Source: Actinomadura rudentiformis
GTDB taxonomy: Bacteria > Actinomycetota > Actinomycetes > Streptosporangiales > Streptosporangiaceae
DNA length: 64,000 nt
Assembly (NCBI RefSeq): GCF_008923185.1
Contig: NZ_WBMT01000012.1
Coordinates: 124,001 to 188,000, forward strand
Reading direction: 5' to 3'
Under the pieces are notes generated by a model. It made no database searches. It saw only the letters and a program-made list of their open reading frames with translations, and had not been told where the DNA came from. Made by a program: the position numbers and the translations under genes. This document shows, piece after piece, positions 1 through 7,492 of this stretch; the stretch's first letter is position 1, and every line of letters starts with the position of its first letter.

Positions 1-2
1 TC

Positions 3-221
3 GAGCACTGCGTGGAAGGCCGGATGTACGGCCGGATCATCAGGGAGCCCCGCGGGTCCGGCGGCTTCGGCTATGACCCGATCTTCGTGCCGGACGGCGA
101 GTCGCGTACCTCGGCGGAACTGACACCGGCGGAGAAGGACGCGATCAGCCACCGGGGCCGGGCGTTCCGCACGCTCGCCGACCTCCTTCCGGAGGCGCTC
201 GCAAATATCCCGGCCGGATGA
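3..221 (+). CDS. rdgB: RdgB/HAM1 non-canonical purine NTP pyrophosphatase, C-terminal part
   Basis: The reading frame is open from the window edge, so only the last 72 residues are present. The family hydrolyses dITP and XTP to the monophosphates and keeps deaminated purines out of DNA and RNA. The segment carries the conserved GFGYDPIF signature (about residues 21-28 of this fragment) and the later SHRGRA motif, both typical of the C-terminal half of HAM1 proteins. The end agrees with the usual family length, so the gene itself is probably intact and only cut by the window. Assignment is firm; the start and N-terminal catalytic residues lie outside. Confidence 0.93.
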   Translation, partial: EHCVEGRMYGRIIREPRGSGGFGYDPIFVPDGESRTSAELTPAEKDAISHRGRAFRTLADLLPEALANIPAG

Positions 222-284
222 CAACCGCACCGCCCTCGCCGGGGGTTGAAGGGGTGTAGAGATCTTCACCTCCCGAGGAGCGAC

Positions 285-824
285 ATGATCGACAAGGGTC
301 GTACCGGCCGTCGCCGCATGGCGATCGTGCTGGCCGGCATAGGCGGTACCGGAGCGCTGGCGGTGGGAATCTGGGCCTCCGCCGCCTCCGGATCGTCGGC
401 GATCACACCGGCGGCGTCGAAGGACAAGGCGGTGGCATCGGCGAAGCCGAAGCCTCCCCCGTCCGTGGTGCCGACGTGCCCGCCCACTGCGAAGCCGCGG
501 CCCCTGCCTCCCACCGCCAAGCCGGGTGTGCCGAAGCCGCGGACCGCCAAGCCACGGCCCGGCAAGCCGAAGCCGCCCATCGCCAGGCCGGGTGTCTCGG
601 CGCCGCCGACGGTGAGGCCGGGTGTGCCGGCGCCGCCGACGGTGAGGCCGCCTGTGCCGGTACCGCCCACTGCCAGGCCGGGTGTGCCCGTGCCGACGGC
701 CAAGCCGGGACAGGGCCGGCCGCCGGTGGTCTGCGCGCCTGGACGTCCCGCGCCGAGCCAGAAGCCGCCAGGTGTGCCGGTGCCGCCGAAGCCCGTCCCG
801 GCGACGCCCAAGTCCGTGGAGTAG
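285..824 (+). CDS. Exported or membrane-anchored proline-rich repeat protein
   Basis: The ATG at 285 has a GAGGAG ribosome site just upstream and gives 179 residues; a longer frame from 246 lacks such a site. After a short basic N-terminus (KGRTGRRR) there is one hydrophobic segment (about residues 12-32), either a signal peptide or an anchor. The rest is low-complexity proline-rich sequence with repeated units of the PPTAKPG, PPTVRPG and PPTARPG kind, rich in Pro, Lys/Arg, Gly and Val, suggesting an extended cell-wall-spanning stalk. It lies 40 bases upstream of a SigE-type sigma factor, and the anti-sigma-like protein after that carries the same type of repeat, so the three probably form one extracytoplasmic regulatory unit. 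No enzymatic domain is visible. Confidence 0.75.
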   Translation: MIDKGRTGRRRMAIVLAGIGGTGALAVGIWASAASGSSAITPAASKDKAVASAKPKPPPSVVPTCPPTAKPRPLPPTAKPGVPKPRTAKPRPGKPKPPIARPGVSAPPTVRPGVPAPPTVRPPVPVPPTARPGVPVPTAKPGQGRPPVVCAPGRPAPSQKPPGVPVPPKPVPATPKSVE

Positions 825-864
825 GTGCGGTCTGTCCACGCTGAGCGCTCAGGAGATCCGCGGG

Positions 865-1362
865 GTGGAGGTCACGTTCGAGGAGTTCGTGGCCGCCACC
901 GCGGGTCGGCTGCTGCGTACCGCCGTCTTTCTCGTGTACGACCGGCACCTGGCCGAGGACCTCCTCCAGATCGCCTACGAACGGGTGGCGAAGCGGTGGA
1001 AACGGCTCGCCAAGGACAACCCCGAGGCGTACGCGCGCCGGGTGCTGGTCAACCTCGCCATCGACGAGAAGAAGCGGCGGGCGAGGCGCGGGGACCTGCC
1101 GGTCGGGTCACTGGCCGATGTCGAACGGCTCGCGCGGGCGCCCGTCTCGGACGGCGTCCCCACCGGGGACCTCGATGAGGTGCTCAGGACGTTGCCGGTC
1201 AAGCAACGGGCCGTCGTCGTGCTCCGCTACTGGTGCGATCTGAGCGAGCAGGAGATCGCACAGACGCTCGGGATCTCCCGAGGGACGGTCAAGAGTCACA
1301 CCGCGCGGGCGATGGCCGCGTTGCGAGCGCACATGGAGGAGGGCCGGGCCGATGGACGATGA
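865..1362 (+). CDS. SigE-family (ECF) RNA polymerase sigma factor
   Basis: The GTG at 865 with an AGGAG site 9 bases upstream gives a 165-residue protein, the usual size of actinobacterial SigE-family factors; a longer frame from 682 would run back into the upstream gene. Region 2 lies in the first third (DRHLAEDLLQ, about residues 30-40) and region 4 near the end (EQEIAQTLGISRGTVKSH, the helix-turn-helix that reads the -35 element). It would direct polymerase to a small extracytoplasmic-stress-type regulon. Its stop overlaps the start of the downstream anti-sigma-like gene by 11 bases, so translation is probably coupled. Family call is firm; the signal and regulon are unknown. Confidence 0.88.
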   Translation: MEVTFEEFVAATAGRLLRTAVFLVYDRHLAEDLLQIAYERVAKRWKRLAKDNPEAYARRVLVNLAIDEKKRRARRGDLPVGSLADVERLARAPVSDGVPTGDLDEVLRTLPVKQRAVVVLRYWCDLSEQEIAQTLGISRGTVKSHTARAMAALRAHMEEGRADGR

Positions 1363-1867
1363 GCTCGAGACCCTGCTGCGCCGCCATTACCGGCGCGCGG
1401 CCGACGACATCCACGCCACCCGGGACCTGATCGAACGTTCCCAGGCCACCGGCCGTGCTGCCGGTCCGCACCGCCGCGGGTCATGGCTGCGCCGCTGGAC
1501 GGTTCCGGCCGTCGCGGCGGCGGTGACCGTCGCCGTGATCGTGGCGGTGACGATGATCCTCTGGCCCGCCCCGGAACGTCCGCGTCCGATCGCGCCTCCG
1601 CCCAGCCCCCGGCCGGTACCCGCCAGCGAGCCACCCCTGCCGACCAGCAAGGGGACACCGGCACCGCCGACCGCGCGGCCGGGAAGGCCCTCATCCTTGC
1701 CGGTCGCGCCTCCGAGCGTCCGGCCGGGAGACAAGCACGGGCCGAAGCCCGGCGAAGTGGTCATTCCCAAGCCCGTTGACTCATCGGCTCCGCCAGGCGT
1801 CCCGCCTACGGCAGGTACTCCGCCCACAGCGAAGCCCTCGAAGCCCCGCAGATCCCCGGGGCGTTAA
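1352..1867 (+). CDS. Membrane protein with proline-rich exterior, probable regulator of the adjacent sigma factor
   Basis: The ATG at 1352 lies inside the end of the sigma-factor gene (different frame), a layout typical of sigma/anti-sigma pairs. The protein has 171 residues: a charged cytoplasmic segment of about 50 residues beginning MDDELETLLRRHY, one transmembrane helix (about residues 51-72) and an exterior tail of proline-rich sequence with PPTARPG and PPTAKPS units like those of the protein upstream of the sigma gene. No zinc-binding HxxxCxxC motif is seen, so this is not a ZAS-type anti-sigma factor. The role is inferred from gene order and topology only. Confidence 0.7.
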   Translation: MDDELETLLRRHYRRAADDIHATRDLIERSQATGRAAGPHRRGSWLRRWTVPAVAAAVTVAVIVAVTMILWPAPERPRPIAPPPSPRPVPASEPPLPTSKGTPAPPTARPGRPSSLPVAPPSVRPGDKHGPKPGEVVIPKPVDSSAPPGVPPTAGTPPTAKPSKPRRSPGR

Positions 1868-1878
1868 GCTCACGCACA

Positions 1879-2229
1879 ATGTGGAAAAAGAAGCCCTCGC
1901 AAGGCATGCCGCCGGGCCCTCACCTCGTTCCCGCCACCACGCACACGGCCGTGCTCAGGCTGCTCCACGACCGTAAGGTGATCCACGCGATCAAGCGGGT
2001 CCGTGAGGACACCGGCCTCGGCCTCAAGGAGGCCAAGGACTACGTGGAAGGTGTCCGGGACGGCCGGATCCAAGGCCCCGGCCCGGCCGCGCCCGCAGGA
2101 ATGACGCTCTCGGACCGGGTGCGGGCGTTCAAGGCCGCGGAGGACTTCGAATCGGCGATCGCCGCCGTACGCGCCGAGACCGGCATGACCCGATCCGAGG
2201 CCATGCGTTTCATCGACGCGCTGGAGTGA
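1879..2229 (+). CDS. Small protein with ribosomal L7/L12 C-terminal-like domain
   Basis: This 116-residue protein contains a segment (about residues 33-57, with DTGLGLKEAKDYVE) that closely resembles the helix-turn-helix of the ribosomal L7/L12 C-terminal domain, where the sequence is TGLGLKEAKDLVE. It lacks the N-terminal dimerisation domain and hinge, so it is not the ribosomal stalk protein itself. A second part (about residues 85-116, ESAIAAVRAETGMTRSEAMRFI) resembles a degenerate second copy of the same fold. A TAAGCT box lies 8 bases before the ATG, so the mRNA may be leaderless. Stand-alone proteins with this domain are common in actinomycetes; their function is not established. Confidence 0.8.
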   Translation: MWKKKPSQGMPPGPHLVPATTHTAVLRLLHDRKVIHAIKRVREDTGLGLKEAKDYVEGVRDGRIQGPGPAAPAGMTLSDRVRAFKAAEDFESAIAAVRAETGMTRSEAMRFIDALE

Positions 2230-2277
2230 GCCGACTCGCGCTCCAGCCGACCGCCGGGCGGCAGGCCGTGCCGCGGT

Positions 2278-3129
2278 TCATTGGTCGTCGCTGAGGCGCA
2301 GGCCTGGCAGCATGTGCCAGCCCACCGTCTCCATCACGGTGCGGAACTGCGGCGACATCCGGTCGAGGACCAGCGGGCCGTGACCGGCGCGGCGCGCGGC
2401 CACGTCGGCCAGCATGTTGATCGCGCCGAGGTCGATGAAGCCGAGGCCGGACAGGTCGAGGTGGATCTCGCTGCCGTTGATCGATGACACCAGCCTGGCG
2501 AGCACGCCGTCCAGGACCATGTGCCGGGACGCGTCCAGCTCTCCGATCAGCGCGAGCCCGGTCGGGTCGAAGGTACGGACGATCCGCAGCACCGAGTCCT
2601 CGAACTCGGGATCGGGCACCACCACGATGCCGTGCGCCTGGTGCAGGGCGCCGAGCTCCTCGGGGCTGCAGTGGCGGCGGTCGTACTCGCAGATCGCGAT
2701 GACACTCGTGCTCGGGGCGATGGCGTGCTCGATGCGCAGCTCACTGCCCAGCAGCAGTTCAAGGCCGTTGGGCCGGCGAACCGCCCAGGTCATGTCGGCG
2801 GTCACACGGATGGTGCCGTAACCCTCGTCCTCGGCACGCCGGATCTCCTCCACGAGCGCGTCGAGAACGACACGCGGCTGGAACGAACGGCCGTTGAACC
2901 CATCCAGCGCCACCATGCTGAGCCGGCCCGGCGGCGGGTTCGGCGCTCCGGGGACCCTGGCGTGCGCCGTCTCGGCCAGGTAGATGACCTTGTCACCCGC
3001 GGCCAGCCCGGCACGGACGAAGGAGCCGACGACGTTTCGCTGCTCCTCGTCATTGGCGAAAGTGAGCAGGGCGTGATCACCGGGCCGCAGTTCACGAACC
3101 GGTCGGCGGACGGATACCAGGGTCTCCAT
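2278..3129 (-). CDS. MEDS sensory domain-STAS domain protein (anti-sigma factor antagonist type)
   Basis: Start chosen at the ATG at 3129, which has a GAAGG site; a longer frame begins inside the upstream repeat. The 283-residue product has an N-terminal MEDS domain (as in the DcmR sensor; RPGDHALLTF near residue 15 and the AICEYD strand) and a C-terminal STAS domain (about residues 190-275, LIGELDASRH and HLDLSGLGFIDLGAINML). STAS proteins switch partners with HATPase anti-sigma kinases, normally through a phosphorylated Ser/Thr; the canonical DxSG site here reads LDLSGLGFID, with the Ser present. It is the last of four alternating MEDS genes and has its own leader carrying two copies of a 36-bp repeat. 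Confidence 0.85.
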   Translation of the reverse strand: METLVSVRRPVRELRPGDHALLTFANDEEQRNVVGSFVRAGLAAGDKVIYLAETAHARVPGAPNPPPGRLSMVALDGFNGRSFQPRVVLDALVEEIRRAEDEGYGTIRVTADMTWAVRRPNGLELLLGSELRIEHAIAPSTSVIAICEYDRRHCSPEELGALHQAHGIVVVPDPEFEDSVLRIVRTFDPTGLALIGELDASRHMVLDGVLARLVSSINGSEIHLDLSGLGFIDLGAINMLADVAARRAGHGPLVLDRMSPQFRTVMETVGWHMLPGLRLSDDQ

Positions 3130-3137
3130 ATCGCCTT

Positions 3138-3228
3138 CCCTCAGCCCCCACCCAACCACCCTGTCAACGGACAAGCTGCGCTTGAAGCCATACCCTCAGC
3201 CCCCACCCAACCACCCTGTCAACGGACA
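3138..3228 (-). repeat. Two perfect 36-bp direct repeats upstream of the MEDS-STAS gene
   Basis: Positions 3138-3173 and 3193-3228 are identical over 36 bases, with a 55-bp period. Read in the direction of the downstream gene (minus) the unit runs from TGTCCGTTGACAGGG to GGGGGCTGAGGG and holds four runs of three or more G with short loops, matching the usual (G3+N1-7)4 pattern for a G-quadruplex. The proximal copy ends 9 bases from the ATG at 3129. A third copy with a few changes precedes the phosphopantetheinyl transferase gene (61668-61703) in the same orientation relative to its gene. This may be a promoter or leader control element, or a dispersed repeat. Confidence 0.85.
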
Positions 3229-3352
3229 CACCGCATCTGGAACCTCTAGTGGCACGCTCCGTGTCGAGTCCCAGCCTACGTCCAGCGCGCGACGGCGTGT
3301 AGCCGTACCCTCACGGCCTTTTACCGGTATTTGAGACGGCCGCACGATGGTG

Positions 3353-4270
3353 TCACCGTCGTACGTGAAGGCGGACGAACGTGCCGTCCCAGCCGGCCTT
3401 CAGCTCCACGAGGTCCACCAGCAGCCGGACGGTCCACAGGCCGAATCCTCGCTGGAGCGCCGACTCCGGCGGGAGGAACCCGGTCAGCGGATCGGCGTGC
3501 CAGAACCCGTTGTCGCCGATCTCGCAGATGAGGTCGCGGTCGTCACTCCAGATCCACAACCCCATCGGCGGGATGCCGTGCCGGACGGCGTTGGTCGCCA
3601 CCTCGTTGACCGCGGTCACCAGAGTGCGCGCGACGGTGGTGTCGAGCCCGTGCCCGACGGCGCGTTCGCCGACGAAGGCCCGGATGTCGTGGAGGTCGTC
3701 GCTCTCGATGGTCCGGTACTCCGCATGGCGTGGCCGGACGAGCTGGATCATGCTGTCGCAGCCGTTGCCGAAATCCTTGGGATGGACATAGGAGTCGTTG
3801 TGCAGGGTGTCCTCGCCCCGTGCGAACTTCGGGTGGGTCCGGCGGGCATGCTCGATGATTTCCTGCGGCAGCACGGACTGGTCGTACGGGCACAACGCCC
3901 TCGCGCCGGAGTGCTCGAACGCCACGTTGATGAGCGACTCGTACCGCGCCCATTCCCGGGTCTCGCGCGGCGACTGGCCATGCCAGACCGGCTCGGCCAG
4001 CGCCCGCACGGTGTGGGGCCGAGCGTCCTGGACGATGCCCTGGTAATCGCGCAGCGTACGTACGGGATGCTTGTAGAAGACCTCGGATGGATAAAACTCC
4101 ACGTCCTTGCCGTCGGGGCCCAGGACATCGCGCACCGCGTTCATCCCGGTCTCCCGGACGACCACGACCACCTTCTCGTCCCGCTCCACCCCCTCGCGCA
4201 GCCACGGTACGGCGGTGTCCAGGAGTTGCTGAAGCTCGCCGTACATGAACGCCCTGTGCTCCAGTGTCAT
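3353..4270 (-). CDS. MEDS sensory domain-HATPase protein (anti-sigma regulatory kinase type)
   Basis: The ATG at 4270 overlaps the stop of the upstream MEDS-STAS gene as ATGA, so the two are translationally coupled. The 305-residue protein has an N-terminal MEDS domain (about residues 1-180, with CPYD at 127-130 followed by a RRTHP motif) and a C-terminal GHKL ATPase domain: N-box VNEVATNAVRHG (Asn227), G1 box GDNGF (Asp253) and a GFGLWTVRLL G2 box. It lacks a DHp histidine-phosphotransfer helix, so it is an RsbW-type serine kinase or binder rather than a classical histidine kinase, although databases often label it sensor kinase. Its likely partner is the co-transcribed STAS protein. Confidence 0.85.
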   Translation of the reverse strand: MTLEHRAFMYGELQQLLDTAVPWLREGVERDEKVVVVVRETGMNAVRDVLGPDGKDVEFYPSEVFYKHPVRTLRDYQGIVQDARPHTVRALAEPVWHGQSPRETREWARYESLINVAFEHSGARALCPYDQSVLPQEIIEHARRTHPKFARGEDTLHNDSYVHPKDFGNGCDSMIQLVRPRHAEYRTIESDDLHDIRAFVGERAVGHGLDTTVARTLVTAVNEVATNAVRHGIPPMGLWIWSDDRDLICEIGDNGFWHADPLTGFLPPESALQRGFGLWTVRLLVDLVELKAGWDGTFVRLHVRR

Positions 4271-5184
4271 GAGGCCATTCCTCCCGCGCCGGGGAAGGGG
4301 CGTTCTTGCCCGCGAGCCAGGCCGGGCAGCCGGTGCCAGCCCACCATGTCGATCACGTTCTCCACATCGGCCGGCAGATGGTCCAGCACCAGCCCGTCGT
4401 CGGTGGGCAGGCCGGTCGCGTGATGGGCCAGCAGGTTGAGCCCGCCGAGGTCGATGAAGCGCAGCCGTGAGAAGTCGAGATGTATTCGCCGCCGTTCGTG
4501 GGTGACCAGCGACAACTTCTCGGCGAACACCGCGTGCCGCGCGGCGTCCAGCTCGCCCTCGACCCGCAGGCCGTGTGGCTCGAATGTGCGGACGATCCGC
4601 AGGATCCCGTCGTCGAATTCGGGATTCACTTCCACGAGGACCTCGTGAGTGTCGCGTAGGGCGACGAGCTCGTCCTGGGGACACGCGTGCTTGTCCACCT
4701 GGCAGATCGCCATCGCCATGGTGCTGGGCGAGACCGCCTCGCCGAACTGGTGCTCGCAGCCCAGCATCTGGGAGAGATCGGACCGGCCGGGCTCGTTGAG
4801 CACCCAGCTGAAGTCCGTGGTGAGACGCACGGCGCGGAAGCCCTGGTCGAACGCCGCGTCGACCTCCCGCTCCAGCGTCCGCAACATCCTGTCGGGATCG
4901 AACCGCCCCCGTCCGCTGAGACATGCCTGCTCGCGCGGAATGACCCTCAGCTGCCTGGTATCGGTGTAGCTGCGCAACTCGATGCCGTGTCGTGGACGCA
5001 CACCGGGCAGACGATCGGGTGGAGCGTCCGTCACGTAGACGACCTTCTCCTCCGTGGCGAGTCCGTCGTACACGAAGTCCCCAATGATGTGCGCGCGTTC
5101 TTCTTCGCCGGAGAAAGCCAGCCACGCGTGATCGCCAGGTCGTATCGCGTTCACGGATCGTTCGGCTTGGAACCAGCTGTCCAT
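4267..5184 (-). CDS. MEDS sensory domain-STAS domain protein (second copy)
   Basis: The 305-residue product from the ATG at 5184 repeats the architecture of the gene at 2278-3129: MEDS domain first (IRPGDHAWLAF near residues 14-24; AICQVD in the equivalent of the CPYD strand), then STAS (about residues 205-290, VEGELDAARH and HLDFSRLRFIDLGGLNLL). In the STAS loop the usual Ser-Gly is FSRLRF, so the phosphorylatable Ser is kept but the Gly is replaced. It follows the MEDS-HATPase gene at 5283-6236 by about 100 bases and overlaps the next one by 4 bases. A paralogous partner-switching role is inferred. Confidence 0.83.
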   Translation of the reverse strand: MDSWFQAERSVNAIRPGDHAWLAFSGEEERAHIIGDFVYDGLATEEKVVYVTDAPPDRLPGVRPRHGIELRSYTDTRQLRVIPREQACLSGRGRFDPDRMLRTLEREVDAAFDQGFRAVRLTTDFSWVLNEPGRSDLSQMLGCEHQFGEAVSPSTMAMAICQVDKHACPQDELVALRDTHEVLVEVNPEFDDGILRIVRTFEPHGLRVEGELDAARHAVFAEKLSLVTHERRRIHLDFSRLRFIDLGGLNLLAHHATGLPTDDGLVLDHLPADVENVIDMVGWHRLPGLARGQERPFPGAGGMAS

Positions 5185-5282
5185 GGCCTGCCCATCAAGG
5201 TTGGCGTGGATCTGTCCAGCGTACGCCGCCGGATATGATTTGGAAGCCCTTTGCACAGAGTCCCTTACGCTGCGTTCCACCG

Positions 5283-6236
5283 CTATACCCCCACGACCGC
5301 GGGCACGCTCGGCAGGCTCAGCCGGAGTCGCACGGTGGTCCCGCCTTTGCCCGTGCGGATCTGCACGATCGAACAGAGCAGCCGCACCGCCCACAGCCCG
5401 AAACGGCCAGGCCCGTCCGCCCGTGGCGGAATCAGCCCGAACGCCGAGTCCGTCGCCCAGAACCCGTCGTCCTTGACTTCGCACACGAGCTCCCCGGGCT
5501 CCATCCACATGCGGAGGACGATCGGTGGCGCGCCGTGCCGCAGCGCGTTGGTCACGACCTCGGTGACCGCGACCAGCAGCCGCTGCAAATCCTCTTCGGC
5601 CAGCGGAGTGCGCCGCGCGTAGTCGGTCACCCAGGCCCGCAGCCAGAACAGATCGGGCCGCACGATGTCGAGCCTCTCGGCCCTCGCGGGCGCATCCGGA
5701 AGTGCCTCCTGGTCGCACATGGCGCTGTAGGCCCACGGGTCGACATAGCTCGGGTTGTCGAGCGCCTGCTCGCCCCGCAGCGTCTCCGGATGGGTCCGGC
5801 GCGCGGACGCGACGACCCCGGCGGGCAGCGTGCGCGCGTACGGGCACAGGATCGCGGCGCCGGTCTCCGCGAACGCCACGTTGACGATCGCCTCGACCCG
5901 CTGCCACTCCAGGACCTCCAGCGGCCGCCGCCCGGTCCACGCCGGCTCGCCCAGCACCCGCAGCCGCCGCCCTTGCTCGCACAGCCGGTCGGCGTCACCC
6001 AGGCAGTCGGCGAGCGTTCGCGACGGATGCGCGTACCACTGGTTGGCGTCGACGAACTCCACCTCGCCTGCCCCGGGCCCCAGCGCCTCGCGCAGCAGCA
6101 CCTCGCTGCCGAGGCCGGTGACCACCAGCACCCGGTCGCCCGCGTCGATCCCCGCGTTGAGGAACGGCACGGCTCCGGCCAGGAAGTCGTCGACCCCGTC
6201 GTAGGGAAGCACGCGATGGGAGAAGGTTTCGCTCAC
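5283..6236 (-). CDS. MEDS sensory domain-HATPase protein (first gene of the MEDS cluster)
   Basis: The 317-residue protein is a paralogue of the product of 3353-4270. MEDS features: VPFLNAGIDAGDRVLVV near residues 23-40, CPYA at 131-134 and RRTHPE after it. The C-terminal ATPase domain has the N-box VTEVVTNALRHG (Asn230), a G1 box KDDGFW (about 255-260) and FGLWAVRLL. There is no histidine-phosphotransfer helix. As the first gene of the four-gene minus-strand run, it probably sits behind the operon promoter in the 6237-6417 interval. The ligand sensed by these MEDS domains cannot be told from the sequence. Confidence 0.85.
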   Translation of the reverse strand: MSETFSHRVLPYDGVDDFLAGAVPFLNAGIDAGDRVLVVTGLGSEVLLREALGPGAGEVEFVDANQWYAHPSRTLADCLGDADRLCEQGRRLRVLGEPAWTGRRPLEVLEWQRVEAIVNVAFAETGAAILCPYARTLPAGVVASARRTHPETLRGEQALDNPSYVDPWAYSAMCDQEALPDAPARAERLDIVRPDLFWLRAWVTDYARRTPLAEEDLQRLLVAVTEVVTNALRHGAPPIVLRMWMEPGELVCEVKDDGFWATDSAFGLIPPRADGPGRFGLWAVRLLCSIVQIRTGKGGTTVRLRLSLPSVPAVVGV

Positions 6237-6395
6237 GGTGTCCCACCTGCGTTGTGATCACAGTGCCACCGCCCGCTCACGGATACGAGCGGACGCACCC
6301 AGCGTAAGCCGACCGCCCGGCCGTCGCCGAGAGCGTTTTTCAGATGATGATGAGTAACCCCGCCCTAACCGGTGATACGCCGGGAACGGCTGTCT

Positions 6396-6424
6396 TTATG
6401 AGTGCGGACCTTATGAGTGCGGAC
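6396..6424. repeat. 15-bp tandem duplication of the tRNA-Leu 3' end
   Basis: The 14-mer TTATGAGTGCGGAC occurs at 6396-6409 and again at 6411-6424. The second copy runs into the 3' acceptor strand of the tRNA-Leu gene. A short duplication of a tRNA 3' end can be left by an integrase, but no integrase or second distant copy is seen here, so simple slippage is equally likely. Confidence 0.7.
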
Positions 6425-6502
6425 GGGGGGACTCGAACCCCCACGGTGTCTCCACCAACAGGACCTAAACCTGCCGCGTATGCCTGATTTCGCCACGTCC
6501 GC
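6418..6502 (-). tRNA. tRNA-Leu (anticodon UAG)
   Basis: The minus strand folds into a long-variable-arm tRNA of 85 bases: acceptor GCGGACG pairing with CGTCCGC plus discriminator A, D-arm with GGCGAAATCAGGC, anticodon loop TTTAGGT within stem GCAGG/CCTGT (anticodon TAG, reading CUA), a variable arm, and a T-arm with GGTTCGAGTCC. The long variable arm and identity elements fit leucine. CCA is not encoded. It stands alone between the MEDS cluster and bcp. Confidence 0.95.
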
Positions 6503-6559
6503 CAGCCTTCGGGTGTCTCGCACCCGAAGTCGTGCCCCTTAGATCTTAGAGGCCGGACG

Positions 6560-7027
6560 TCAGAGGTCGAGGTCGCGGCGCAGGCGGTCGACGTGGCCGG
6601 TGGCCTTCACGTTGTAGTACGCCTTCTCGATCTTGCCGTCGGCGTCGATGATGAAGGTGGAGCGGATGACACCGACCACCAGCTTGCCGTAGAGCTTCTT
6701 CTCGCCGTACGCGCCGTAGGCCTGGAGGACCTTGGTGTCGGGGTCGGAGAGGAGGGGGAAGGTGAGGCCCTCCTTCTCGCGGAACTTGGCGAGCTTGGCG
6801 GGCTCGTCGGGGGAGACGCCCACGACGGCCACTCCCGCGGCGTCGAGGTCGGCGAGGTTGCTCTGGAAGTCGACCGACTCCTTGGTGCAGCCCGGGGTCA
6901 TGGCGGCGGGGTAGAAGTAGAGGATCGCGCGTCGGCCGCGCAGGGACGCCAGGGAGACGGGGTTGCCGTCCGCGTCGGGAAGCTCGAACTCAGGGGCGAC
7001 GTCGCCTGGCTGCAGCCGCTCGGACAC
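6560..7027 (-). CDS. bcp: Peroxiredoxin, BCP/PrxQ type
   Basis: The GTG at 7027, preceded by AAGGCGG, gives 155 residues, the normal BCP length; the longer frame to 7186 adds unrelated sequence. The enzyme reduces hydroperoxides with thioredoxin-type partners in the cytoplasm. The peroxidatic Cys47 lies in MTPGCTKES, and the thioredoxin-fold strands LYFYP and VVGVSPDEP are conserved. The position five residues later, Cys in E. coli BCP, is Val52, so there is no resolving Cys there and the enzyme is of the 1-Cys or atypical kind. It is divergent from the DUF3618 gene across a tandem-repeat-bearing intergenic region. Confidence 0.93.
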   Translation of the reverse strand: MSERLQPGDVAPEFELPDADGNPVSLASLRGRRAILYFYPAAMTPGCTKESVDFQSNLADLDAAGVAVVGVSPDEPAKLAKFREKEGLTFPLLSDPDTKVLQAYGAYGEKKLYGKLVVGVIRSTFIIDADGKIEKAYYNVKATGHVDRLRRDLDL

Positions 7028-7122
7028 GGGGATCCGCCTTTCGCTTGGATGACAGGTCCACCGTACCGGCTGGGGTAGGGCGGCGTTTCGCAGGAAGACC
7101 TGACAAGATATGCGGATCATGC

Positions 7123-7177
7123 GTTGCTGACGATGTTGCTGAAGACCGACGTTGCTGAAGACCGACGTTGCTGAAGA
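7123..7177. repeat. 16-bp tandem repeat in the bcp/DUF3618 divergent promoter region
   Basis: The unit GTTGCTGAAGACCGAC is present exactly at 7135-7150 and 7151-7166 and partly at 7167-7177, with a degenerate copy at 7123-7134. It ends 13 bases before the ATG of the downstream gene, between two divergent start sites. It could be a run of binding sites or a replication-slippage product. Confidence 0.9.
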
Positions 7178-7189
7178 TGGGAACACGGC

Positions 7190-7492
7190 ATGGCTGACAG
7201 GCGCGACCCGGAGGCGCTGGAGCGGGAGATCGAGCGCACCCGCCTGGAGCTCGCACGCACCATCGACGAGCTCGCGGACCGGGTCAGTCCGCGGAACGTG
7301 GCGGAGCGGGGCAAGGCGCGCCTCAGGGAGGAGGCCGAGCAGGTCGCCAAGACCGCGCGGTCGTTCTTCTACACGGAGGAGCCCAAGGACGGCGAGCCCG
7401 GGCAGATCAACCCCAAGGCCGTCGCGATCGGCGTGGGTGTGGCGGTCACCTTGACGGCTCTTGCCCTCTTGAAGCGGCGCAAGCGCCGCTGA
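7190..7492 (+). CDS. DUF3618 small membrane protein
   Basis: This 100-residue protein matches the DUF3618 pattern: an N-terminal amphipathic, charged stretch (DPEALEREIERTRLELARTIDEL, residues 6-28) followed by PRNVAERGK, and a single C-terminal transmembrane helix (about residues 76-94) ending in KRRKRR. Such proteins are widespread in actinomycetes, often next to DUF1490 or phage-holin-like membrane proteins; the function is not known. It is followed by a strong hairpin terminator at 7504-7537. Confidence 0.85.
   Translation: MADRRDPEALEREIERTRLELARTIDELADRVSPRNVAERGKARLREEAEQVAKTARSFFYTEEPKDGEPGQINPKAVAIGVGVAVTLTALALLKRRKRR

Noticed and set aside
246..284. Upstream start for the proline-rich protein
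   Set aside because: No ribosome site, and it puts a polar segment before the signal; the ATG at 285 with GAGGAG is better.
6396..6424. The tRNA 3'-end duplication as a proven att site
   Set aside because: No integrase and no second boundary are seen in the window.
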